From NCBI GenBank assembly GCA_005281725.1, contig SSBO01000004.1, positions 1,612,001 to 1,676,000 of the forward strand: 64,000 nucleotides of DNA, read 5' to 3'. Each line of letters starts with the position of its first letter. Within the stretch, counting starts at the first letter, position 1. This document shows positions 12,461-25,138 of this stretch, one piece after another. The position numbers were made by a program, and so were the translations under genes. The notes beneath the pieces are model-generated. The model searched no databases. It worked only from the letters and a program-made list of their open reading frames with translations, and had not been told where the DNA came from. This DNA is from Wuchereria bancrofti. Taxonomy: Eukaryota; Nematoda; Chromadorea; Rhabditida; Onchocercidae.

Positions 12461-14262
12461 AATTTGACTATTACTGAATTTATTGTGTTATTCGTTAAGC
12501 TAGGGATCATATTACAATGAAATAGGCGTTGGGATAAATTTATAGTGCGGGGATAGGTGAAGCGCTTGGTGCACGCTTTACGCAGTCAACGTATAACGTA
12601 ACACGGTATTTCTCGTATCTCACTTTCAAAGATACATGTGCTGATTTCCCACAATTTCAAATATGTGCATTATTGCCTTCTTTCAAATAGCATGAATTAA
12701 GCAGGGAACAGTGGTTGATTATTCGTACCCGAAAACCAAAATGAAACTACTTTTCTGGTACTGATTTAAGTGGGAACAGCACTTTTATCAATGAGAGTTC
12801 CTCTACATAATATGAAAAAAAAAAAAATGATTACGATGTTATTTGTTCAGTCCGGATTGGGTATCTCATTAGATTACAGTACTTTTTCTTGGATGAGAGA
12901 AAGTCCTTAATGTCTTTGATACCTTAAAGTATTTCAATTTCCTTCAATATTTATTATTCATGAGGACATGAGGGATCTGTTTCAGTGATTTGTTCTGTCA
13001 CCATCTGGAAAGGTAACACTGGTTCTAAGTTACTACATCGTACCTGTACAGATAAGTTAAACTGATAAGACTCCCAAATCTCAATTTTCTTTTATTGCAA
13101 CTCATAATAATTAAAATTTCATGATACTTTGAACAAACAACTGCATACAGTAAGCATAAACGCTTTCATATGTAGGCGTCAATGATTTCTCACAAGGAGC
13201 AGATGGAATAATACTGCGCACATGCTATTAACTATTTTGCTTATATAATCAGTTAATAATGCTAAGCGTAATCTGATATACCGTAAGACAAGTACAGAAT
13301 CTTGCCGAAATACTAGTAAATAACAGAATCAAGATGTCTGTAACATCTTTCTCAACTCATTTAATCTCATATATCTTTGATTTCACTTACCTTTGCTTAT
13401 TTCACTTAATAAATTACAATTTTTTAACTCCATATTTCATAAATGTATGCGTGAAGACTGCAAACATAAAATGAAACGGAACATAACAGTATTAAGCAAA
13501 TACGGATGAAAATAATTGAAATAGTGTCACACTGTCTTCTTGTAATGATAAGGTCGCTTAATAATAAAAATTGGTGGCTGGAATGTTAAAATGTGGATTT
13601 GATTTTTATTACTGCTAATAAAATTATGGAAATGAGATTTTCTGGGTTTTCAAAAAGCTTCAATTTTTTAACTGTTTTTTTTTTAATTTGTTAACTGTAT
13701 TACATTTTGAAGTCTCATTTTTTTTTTTTAGAATTACACTTCGAAACTTTGAAATTACAAATCAGGACTTGAAGTATTCCAATCAGTTCCAAATATGGAA
13801 AGTCTAAAATATATAATTCTGGTCTTCAGCAATATGGACTTTTTTAATTAAATTAAGTTCATATAGTTCTCATATATTGAAAATTTTCGTGGATGTGATG
13901 AGATGATGGGTTGTTGATAGTTTCTATCTTATCTGGAATACCAAGGCGATAGTGATTCGAAGTTTTTAATGTTAGTCTCTTTCGATGACCACTATTATGA
14001 AAAAGATAGAGTTCTTTTTTTGAAGTAAAAAAAGATTTGACAGATTTTGGCCACAAAAATCAAAAATTTGTTTGTCGAAATATTAATGCATTTCACTCAT
14101 TCTAACAGGATAAGCTCGATTTTATCACCCAATGTTAGTGTGACTGGTTTGAGGGGCGCGCACGATCAATCTCCCCTTTATATGCTCTAATACTAATTTG
14201 TCCCGATATCCGTCTTTTGCCTTATCTCAACTGTTCTTCATTAATCATTAGATACCGACATC

Positions 14263-14285
14263 TACCCACCCACCCACCCACCCAC
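14263..14285. repeat. CCCA tetranucleotide microsatellite
   Basis: Short run of CCCA units, with further degenerate copies to about 14303. Non-coding. Confidence 0.85.
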
Positions 14286-17200
14286 TCACGCATCTACCCA
14301 CCTATGACATACATGCGAAGAAGAGATTAACACAGATATTTATACTAATGTCCACTCCGAAAACCGAAAAGGATGCTAACACCATAATGTACTGTGTGGG
14401 TGGGTATACATCTCTTTTTATTTGCTCAATTCCTTTTTATCTGATCTATAATAATAGAGAAGCAGTTTCCAACTCTTCCCACGCGATCGGAGTAGACACA
14501 CTGACGCTTAGTTTGAACATAATTAATTTAAATTTAGTTAAATCACCGACTCAGTTGTCGATGTCGATGAGGAGATTTAATGACAATTAAAGAAACCGTT
14601 TCCAATAAAGATTGGGAACGAATTCAAAAGAGTACTTAAAACTTGAACTTCCTACAGATTTTCATTTTGAGAAACTTTTTATGTTTCAAAATTTTCTTTA
14701 ATTTTGAGTAATCAAGAAATTCGAAATAAAAATATATGAGGCTATTTTAAGTTATGATTAGAACGGTATAAGTTATCTAGGGAAAACACTTCATTTTTGA
14801 TGCATTATATTTTTTCGTTTCGAAACTTTTATAAAAAACTCAGAAAATGCCAAAAAAAATCTATCATTTGATGTTTAATATAACATATTGTAAAGTATAA
14901 ATAAAGTTTGTGACTTCAGTAAATTAAGCGTTTTAAAAAAAAACGAAAGAAAGTGGAAAACTCAAATTTATAAAATATCTTTGTGGTAAAAATTTCTGAC
15001 TAACAAAAATCAATAATTGAATCAGATATATTTCATAAATGCAACGATAATGAGGCATTAATAATTGCGCTTGGCAAAATAGCACAAAAAGTACAGTAAA
15101 GTAACATAATGAAAATAGTAAATAATAAGCAGAAAGGATTACATCTATTAGCTTAACTGCAAATCAATTTTTCATTCCATTTTTTTGCACAAAATAGCAG
15201 TTAATATGAAAGGAGTAGTTCTGATTTGATTGTATCTCACACTTCATCCCACCAAATTGTATCATTTGATGTTTGATAGGTGCTAATCCGGAAAGATTTA
15301 AGAAGAATAATGGTAGTAGTTGATGTAATCACATTGTTCCTATTTCTGAATACTGTTCCCTATTACTGTCATAGTTGCGTCATCTCAGATCTTCAACCAT
15401 TTCTGGTACACTGTATTTTCCCTCCAATTAAAGATTGTCCGATTCTGTTCATTATCAATAAAAACATGAAGAGGAAAACGAGAAGAGAGAATGAAAGAGA
15501 GATGGTCACTTTGTTTCTAAGCATGTATCATCAGTCCGGAAGATTTTTTGCATAGATTTGCTGCTGATCTGTGGAAAAGGAAAGGATATGGAGAGTTTTA
15601 AATTAATTACACCTCTCTCTTCTATTTCTTCTATCTTTCCTTTGTCAAAATGCAAAGCCGACTTTTCAATATCTTGTAAATCAGAATTACTTGTTAGCAA
15701 ATAATTAACGGATGATATGCATGAACCGTCTAATTTACCACTAATAACTATAATTGTAAAAGGTCAATGATATGACTATTGCAAAGAAATGATCTAGCCT
15801 GTTTCAAATCAAATCCAAAGTTTAATAATTACAACGAATATCAATTGTGATTATTTAAGCTCAATTGCACGCACGATTGCATCCATTTATTTGCACATCT
15901 CACGTTCTAATAATTATATTTCACTAATTAATTCAGATTTGGTAGAAAGCAATAATTCTGATAGCTTTGCTAATACCATTACAGTTGATAATATCGTCAA
16001 TCATTATCGTTATATTAATATGAATTATTTAAAGGCAGGTGTTGGAGCTAAAATTAACTACTGGCTTTTCAATCTGCTCTATTTATTGATCAATAAGAAG
16101 CATGGGATATAAATTCCTATTAGGTTAACCTTATAATCATATGTTTGTGAGAATTATTAACACTAAAATTAATCAGTATTTTTCTTTTACCAAGCTAGAA
16201 ATACAAATGTATAGAGAAGCATATTTATACTGCTTGATGGTTTGCCTTTGTCCTTCTGAAATCTGGCTCTTCAGGTTCATAATAGTTAAATAAGTCTATG
16301 GTACTGAATTGGCATCCTGGTTGTCTCTGTGGTATTAGTGCCGATAATATATCCAGCCTTCCCTGCTTTCACTTCAATAAGAATATACTTACCAGTGACC
16401 ACTTATCTTAATCAAAACTAATTCCCTGGTGACATAAGCAAACAAAATTCTTGGTACACATACCGTAAATAAATATTGTTTGAAAATTTGTAGTCTTTTA
16501 CAATAGATTCGCATACTGCACAACAATATGTTTCCAACTGTAACCCTATTTTGTATTCATCAAGAATAGGATTACTAATCAGGAAAATGTGATCAGATTT
16601 CATATCCTCCCGTGTTATCAATTATTTTCATCAGAATGAAAAACAAGAAAAAGCAGAAGGAAGGAGTGGCAGACAAAAGGCCTAACAAACAGCCAAAAAA
16701 GCCTAGTGTTCTGTATGCTTCACTAAATGCTATTTTTATTTGGCAAGCATACCTAACGGATTACGGTAATGCTGGGTAATAATTGTTTTTAGGATTAGTT
16801 GCATCCTTATTTATGAGCCACTACGGCAATAAACTGGAAACAATCATGAGCCGGAAATAGTGATCAAGCAATAATAATGCGACATTTTCACTTTTTCAAT
16901 AGTTAAGCTCAAGTGGATGAAAAAAAAAAGTGGAACTCTTTCATTCCTTTTGACAATGAAGTGTCAAAATGTAGCAGTCAAATTGACAGAATCATTAACT
17001 AGCAGTTTTTGAAGCTGTTGTTTTCACTCTTTATTATAAAATATGAAAAAAAAATTTCAACATTCATAATAATTTGGTCTAATGTTTCATAATTTATAAT
17101 TTTGCTATACCATTGAAACGCGTAAGATTCTAAGAGCTAATGTGTTTCACGAGAATTTACACTGCATATTATTTAATAATTTAAAACAAACCGCGGAGAA

Positions 17201-19509
17201 AATGTGCCATTTATCGCATTTATAATTCAGCTTGTGATAAATTAGTATTGTAAGTTGAAATAAAAAACATGAATTAAATATCGATTAAAATTTAATTCGC
17301 TTTTAAATCTTATGTAATAGTGAAAAATAAGGATTTCCATCCGTCTTTTTAAAGATAAAAATTAATTTCATGCAAAATAATAGATAAAATTTTCAATTGG
17401 AGATATATTAACAAATTCAGTAGACTGATGGATGGTCTTTGTCTTTTTGCAGTTTAAAATTCAGCTAATGAGTTATTAATTAGCATTTTTAGGCGCTTCA
17501 AATTCCTTCAAGGCTGTAGAGAGAAGTAAGTAGAAAAAAGGAAAGTTCATGATTTGAAAGAACCGCTTGGGAAGTTCTCTGCTATATTAAAAAAGTATCT
17601 CTATAAATTTTTCAAATGATGAGAAGGAATGTCGTAAAAACTAAGGTAAGAACACTATTTCTGTTATGTTCCATTTTTACTATTTGACAAAGAAAGCGAA
17701 AAAATAATTTAATTTGAAAACCTTCTCTAAATTGACAAAAAAAAATTATGCAAATAATGATATTCAGGTCATAGGAGAGAAATTCGCTTCACTGTAGCAA
17801 TTTAATAAGATCCTTTTCGTGATATTTTCAATATTCAAATTTGATCATATGTCATTATCGTTTTTTGAAATTGTCAAAATATAGAACATATGTGATAAAA
17901 TAGAAGATTGACGAAGAAAGAGGGAAAAGAAAACGACTGAATGGAAAGGCCCCATAATTTAATTTTAAGGCTCTGTAACTAAATTGCATAATTTTAATTA
18001 ATGAGTGGAAAAGTAAGAAATGAAAGAATTGGAACCGTAATTGGCAATTAATATGCTTGGTTATAAAGTATACCGTTGCAAATTGAATCAGTAAAGGCTA
18101 AACATAATTGATCATTTTTTGGAGCGGTCAACAAAAATGTTTTTTAAGCAAATTAGAAAGGAGCGATAATCAAATTCCGTTTTCTTAAAAAGGGTTGCAT
18201 GTAAGATTGTTACATATCTCACGTGTTTACCATATACATTATTAGTAACTACCGAAAAGAGACAAAATAATTTGTTTTCTACCCTTTAATCCTTCCTTTC
18301 CCTTTCACCTTTCTACTATAATCCTATAAGCAAAGTATATTCCTCTAACCCTGTTCAAGTGCACACCGGCAAAGAGTGGTTTTATCCTTCCGAGATAAAG
18401 TAACATCGTGTATTTTTCAACTGCTTCAAGTATCCCGCCGTAATCTTCACTCTTTTTTAACTATGCAGTGTGAAAATGATAGTAGAAGAGCTATGCTATA
18501 ATTATATTTCATTTAATTTCAAATATCTCTCATTTTTAACTTTAAGATATTAAAAGCAGCACAGGCAGATATGAGACACATAATTTAATTACCATTACTT
18601 CGGTGTGATATTTGAAGCCCATAGTACATTCATGCAGTCAGAATTACAATCAACTGCAATAGCCCATCTCTATTGCCTGGTGAAAATTGAACGTAACGCA
18701 AAAATCAAATGATGTTTAATATTCAAAGAAAGTAGTATTCTTTGCGATTACCAACAATTTAATTTAGTAATAAGTAGTAAATAATTTAATAATACGATTT
18801 TAAATATTTCCTTAGAATATTTTACTTAACGCCTCACCAAAACTTAAAGCAGATCAAAAGGCCTAGTCCTTGAGCTTGGAAAATCTAGTTCAAATCTTTC
18901 AAGTGCAGAATTAGTAACATGGTTGCAAAAAGCACTATTTATTGACTTCTTTTCTTGTGTTCATTATAACTAAATTTTTTTAATAAATGCAACAATCTTT
19001 CTAAATAAATACAAATTTCATGGCCCAATTTTTTGATAGATCAAAAATTTTAAAGATTTGTAGGTCATCAACTGATCTCATGTGGGCTTCTCCTATTGCG
19101 AAAAATGACACAACTCGTTCAATCTAACAGTTTTTTTAATTATTGCTGTTTTAGTCTTATCACTGAGAAGAGAAGAAAGCAGAGAGAGAAGAGAAATTAA
19201 GGTTGCAGTAATAAACAAATCCATATTGGTCACTGTCATACAATAAGATCATTTTGTGAAGCATATTCAGTTGGTTCTAATGAAAAAATGGATAGCAGAA
19301 ATCCATGAAAACTTTCAGAATTTCATTTGAGGAAGATATGCCTGTGTGATTGAAATAAATTGAACGTGCAACTGGAATAATTTTGTTGACAACTTAAATG
19401 TATTATGCTCATTAATAGTGGGAAATTATGTTCCTGTAATAGCACAACGCTTAAATATTTCCAATTCCTCATCTTTTAGTTTATTTCACGATAAAAGTGA
19501 CGTAACGAG

Positions 19510-19737
19510 GATATGAAATAGCAAGAAGTGGAATATCACGTGAGAATGATATGAAATAGCAAGAAGTGGAATATCACGTGAGAATGATATGAAATAGCAA
19601 GAAGCGGAGTATCACGTGAGAATGATATGAAATAGCAAGAAGTAGAATATCACGTGAGAATGATATGAAATAGCAAGAAGTAGAATATCACGTGAGAATG
19701 ATATGAAATAGCAAGAAGTGGGATATCATGTGAGATT
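19510..19737. repeat. Six-copy 38-bp tandem array with CACGTG cores
   Basis: Six head-to-tail copies begin at 19510, 19548, 19586, 19624, 19662 and 19700. Each begins GATATGAAATAGCAAGAAG and includes ATCACGTGAG. The palindromic E-box CACGTG is intact in copies 1-5 and is CATGTG in copy 6. Substitutions between copies are few and cluster in a short central segment (TGGAA, CGGAG, TAGAA, TGGGA). The array lies in the gene-free flank about 9.8 kb upstream of the forkhead gene. CACGTG is the classic site for bHLH and bHLH-ZIP factors. Whether this is a working element or a neutral minisatellite cannot be told from sequence. Confidence 0.93.
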
Positions 19738-22700
19738 TGCAATAAATTAAAAATGAGATCTATGCGTTAAAAAATGTCTGATATAATACTGCCAGACGGT
19801 GAAGGATATATATAATATCGTACGGAGGAGATAAAAATAATTTTTCTAATGCAGTTGGAAACTAAGGTTTCCTTCTGAAATTAAACAGAAAAAACATCTT
19901 AGATTATGCCGGAGCAAAACTGAAATACAGCCTATACATAATTATCAGTTGGGAATTAGCTATAGCCTAGCATCATAATTCAGGTCAAATTCAGAAGAAC
20001 TAACAATTTTATAAAAAATTCGGGATCTTTTATCATTACTTAACATTTTACTCAAAATTATTATTTCGTTTATAAAAACTGATTTATAAATACAACATTT
20101 TTAATTTGTAACTGTGAAGACAACTTGTTACAGTCTAATATTTGGTATTCGGTAAGTTTGAAATTAAAATGAAATTAGAACGAAAATACGAATTATTTTA
20201 TTCCATAAACACTGCATTTGATCCATGCATCTATATATATTTGCTTTATATTTCATCAATGATCCTAATTTGATACTTCATTATATTAGGCGCAGAAGTT
20301 CATTATTATTTATATTGCTATTTCTCATTACTAACACTTCAAAAATGGCAAGAATCATCTCTTTTTTTGCTCAAAGTTCTATTTATTTTCTACCGTTTTC
20401 GCACTCTTTTTGTTCATTTAAATGCTAGCTTTAGATTTTTTAAATGCTTGAACATATTACTTGACAATGAGGAAAAAATTAAAGAATTTGCCACCTATAA
20501 ATCTAAACAATTATAGTTTCAAATCAATGCAATTAGTAATCACCTGTACAAGATAATGTTTTATGTTTCGTGAGATCAAAATGGAGGAATTGCTTACTAA
20601 AAAGGAATTAAAATTCATGCAACAAAAATTAAGATTTAGAATAACCCAACCTAACGGAATTTCAAGTATCTTCTTGGTTCTCTCCACCTTGACTATACAT
20701 CAAATAATGATTTCTTTCAAAATAATGATATTTGGAACAATTTACTTAGGATCAACAATCTTAACAATTATGTTCTTACAAACAATTAAGTAAACAAACA
20801 AAAACAGGTAAATGAAAGCAAAATTGTTCATTCTAATGAATACATGACTTACTGGACATATAAAATAATACGTTAAGGTGGCATCATTACGTCATTGAAT
20901 GCGGCACATTCTTTGTGCAACTACGATCTTTCTTGATTCTGATTAGTTAATAATTACGCCACATGAAAGTTGCAATCACCTCTACATACGTCACATTTAA
21001 CATAAAATTGGGATAAAAAGGACTGAAAAACATAAAACATTTCTACAAGGACACTTCAGCTACGGCTCAGCTTTGATGAGAAAACTATCTGACAACTTTG
21101 TATTTTGTTGCATATCTTCGAATTTTGATCTGGTGTTTAATGAAAATGTCAAAAAAGATGAATGAAATTAACCATCACTATAATTTAATAATTATCAGAA
21201 AAATTTTCCTTAGAATTCTAATCACAGCTAGGTATAGAGTGCCTAAGAAAAGACACCGATAATTAAATCTAATATGTTGTAGTATTATCACTGCATGGTT
21301 ATTGCATATTACACAGTGGGCATTTTATAACCTTCGTGTCATCAGTATAAAGGAGATATGACAGGCTACATTTTGTAATCTGCATCAACAACCTTATGTT
21401 CCCATCGTTAATGATCAGCAATAATGACATTAAAACTTTTATAGGTGTTTATGCCAAAAATATTTTTAGGTCAATCATTCTCAAAGTTATAATAATCATA
21501 GCTGTCATAACGATATTTATGCATAATAACAAACACGCGCCACACTTGAGCCAGCTTAATGAAATAGATGTTAATATTTTACAGCAATAGTTGCACACAT
21601 GCGACAAGTGATTCCTAATACGTCCTTTAAATGAAGACACTTGAAATACCTGAATTTAACCTTGACGTTTTAATGATCACAAAATTCTTGGCTTAGAAAT
21701 AGTCAAGCAGATTTTTCGCATCTTCTTCCCTTTAAAAATGATGCAATTGCCGTCTTTCATTTTGTCACGAAGAGTTTGTGCAAAAAATATCGCCTTGGAA
21801 TTTATGCATCATATACAGCTTTTTACGAAGATCACCTGACGTTAACTTACAGATCTGATCGTACTGATCGCATTTCATATCCCTAAAACAGTAGAGAAAC
21901 ATTTGCTGTAGCAGCTGATTTTAGATTTAACGAACCTCACTTATTTAGTTAAAAGTATTACATAGTATAATTTATACTGGTTCAACTTTTTTTAGTAGTA
22001 ATTATTTGTTAACTTGGCCAGATGGGTTTACATACAAAAATGTATATTTTCTAATAACAATTTTTTCAATCATCACAAAATAATGCTAGGCATTATAAAC
22101 TGACACGTTTATCATTGAATATAATGAACACTGAAAGGTTGATATGCTTTCTCTCTCCTCAACATTGACGTTCATTCCGCATTCCGCAACTATTATTTTT
22201 ATTAGAAAATTGGCAGGCGAAAACATGGGACAAGAGGGAATCATCAAAAAGTATCTTAAATTGAGACTAATCCAAAAGCAAAATGAATTACATAATTTCT
22301 TCAAGAACAAGCTGAGATCGTTGAAATTTCTTAATAACCTCTTCCGTTTTATTAGATAGATAACCAAATCAGAAAAAAATAAAAAAGTCATTTCAAAAAA
22401 AAATCTGCAATACGACACTGCAGCTAAGACAAGAAACATTCACTAAGACCATGCTAATTAATTCCATGTTAATTGATTAAACATTTCTGCTAAGTACATT
22501 CAAAAATTTGCGTACAACAAATGATTAAGGTAAAAACAGGTAGTAACAGATGTATTGATAGCGATCAGTACATCTATGCACATAGGCATACAAATTTATA
22601 TACTCTATAAAAAAAGAACATTAAACAACAAAATTATTGTAAAATCGACGATGGCTTGAAGGGCATTTTCGCTGAGGTCCGCTAATCGAATTAGTTTCGC

Positions 22701-25118
22701 GAATTTAGTTGAAGAAATTTTTTTTGGGAAATTTTCAAAATGGTATTTAGCAATTTTTGAATAATTTTGATTGCGATTAGAATTTAAACATCAAAAAGAA
22801 TTTCTAATCTGGAATTCAGCCCTTTGATTTTAATTATTAAGTTCTGAAATGGACTTCCAGATCGAAGCTTCTGTGGTAGAGAAGTATTTCAGTGTGAAAG
22901 TGTTAGTGCTAACTGAAAAAGTCCAGTTGACATTAGGAAGCTAATTGTCGCACTTGAGGTGTTCCCTCAACAAAATTATGAACAAAAGAAGAAAGGAAGT
23001 GTTTTTCATTTATCTTCCTAAAATAACAAATCGTTAGCGGCAGAGGATTAATTTGAACTAGCAATTAGTATAAGTTCTACGCATTAAAGCACAAAATGAA
23101 AGCATTAAAGCAAAAATTTTTTTCAACAGAAATAAACAAAAATAATAGCGTTTGTATGAAAAGGTCTCCTGAGAATCGAACATCCAATTATAAATTGTGT
23201 GTGAAATGAAACGTAAGTATCTCAAAAGCAATATCTGATTAACTGACTATGAAATTTCCTATATTTGGAACTTCTTACTTCTAGTTTAAACATCTTGATA
23301 GTAACATGATTGTTTAGTTAAGTATTTCTACTAAGGTATTGTTCCATTTTATGAATTTCAACTTCAAGAACTCTCTATAACCTTATCATTTGAGGGAATT
23401 AATTCGATAAATCGAACCATATAACATTTTTTGACTCCATTTGAGTGGAACATACTGCCGAAAATTATCTTTCCAAAAAATCATCGTATCCTAAGTAGAC
23501 GAAATAATTTGAAATGAATCAATAGATCCGATTCAAATTTGCTTGAGTAATGAAATTTTCGTCAGTGTAATTTGATCAATAGCAGAATAAGTAACTGAAC
23601 ATTGAAGATCTGCTTCCTTTATGAGGAGACAGTAAGAAGGTACTAAAGCAAAAGTAATCTGATAATTACAAAGTTATCAGCACTGAATCTTATCGGTCTG
23701 AAGGTTGAAAAGATACAGAAAGACTTCAGTAGACGAAGCGAAATGACATTTTGATGGCTGTGGGTCTTTCCATCCGTTTGTTTGTCAGTTCATGGGCGCA
23801 GAATACAAATTTTGAGTGACAGCATTGCGGCGGCATTTTGGCAAATTGATACAAATCTTCGTACCATTTTCTTGAGTTACCATTTCTATCCTCCAGAACT
23901 ACTAATCTTAACACTATTATTATTATTATTGTCAATGCGACTACAGGAATGATTGCCGTTAATGAAATAGAAGGAAATGGCTGACCTAAACTGGCAGTTA
24001 TTGAAAGTTTTCAATTTAAGATCCCTAGAAAGTATATTTAAACTACATACTATTTAAGAACAAAGAATATGGAGTACTAACAAAGCTAAATTGATTTTTC
24101 AAAATTCTAGACAATCAAATTTTGAAGAAAATGATGAGAAGAAAAAAGCTCCAATTTATAATTTAACTCCGGACAAATATCGGTGTTAATAAATGAGCAC
24201 ATCAGCAGATTTGATTATAATAATGATTTCATTCATTGATAACAGTTTCTAGTATTATTTTAAATTAAAATTTGCTAAAAAACATACTTTCTGCTTAAGA
24301 TAGATTTTGTTATAATAATGTTTTTAATGGGTTCTTATATAAATGTTTCATTCGCTTAAAAGCAAATATCATTTAAGAGAAAAATAACTACGGAAAAAAG
24401 AAGACGGAATTGTTTTCTAAAATGAAAAAGGAATGGGAAAATTTGCAGCTTTTTCATAAAACGAATTTAATAGCGACGACAATAGCAGCAAGTAAGTTAA
24501 AAATTTCTTAGATAAAGCAGTTCGGGTATTTCGATTTCTTTCTGAACCGCCGATAACAGCAACAATTGATAAAGTACAATGATAAATAGACTGACAAAAA
24601 TAAAATGCTGGAAAGAAAGAGAAAAAGAAAACTTGGAATAAATCATACTTTTGCATCCTTCCTCTTGTCACGTCTAAAAGTTTCAGAGTAATGCTAAGAT
24701 TACTATCATTTTATGGTTGGTATCGAAGTGTGTTTAAGAAGGTCATATGGTGGTCAGCAAATAAGTTCGAAAATAGTGGCGATGGCAGGTTTTATTTTTG
24801 AAAAGCAATAGTGCATGAATGATGTGTGCAGCAAAAAACGAGCTCTAAATTGTATCTGATTAAAGTGATATGATTGTTAACTACAATTCAAAAGATTTTT
24901 TTAAATTTCGGCAAGGGAATGAATCCATCATATTCGCAGTTTTTCTTAATAATTCCTCTTAAATTAAAGTGAAAATTTTAAAAAATTTGAATGAATGTTA
25001 AAATGTAAATGCGAGAAAAATGCACGCGAAAATATGTAGTCCATTTCTGTAATCATTTGCCTAATTTTCAACACTTTGTTACGCAGAGATCATCATTCAT
25101 TGCAACATATCAGATTTG

Positions 25119-25138
25119 TTTTTTTTTTTTTTTTTTTT
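25119..25138. repeat. Poly-T tract
   Basis: Uninterrupted run of about 20 T in non-coding DNA. No target-site duplication or retroposed body was seen beside it. Confidence 0.9.

Noticed and set aside
12304..12510. Minus-strand frame ending in VYVYMDVWVYVCVYV
   Set aside because: The tail is translation of the CA/CATA microsatellite; the rest crosses the GC-box hairpin.
15310..15555. Short plus frame with a hydrophobic start and CHSC...HC...DC cysteines, resembling the start of a Ly6-type protein
   Set aside because: No convincing donor, no downstream Cys exons and overlap with a minus-strand frame; too weak to call.
22086..22439. Longest unassigned frame in the desert (117 codons, minus)
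   Set aside because: Low-complexity hydrophobic composition, an open frame on the opposite strand over the same bases, and no family match.
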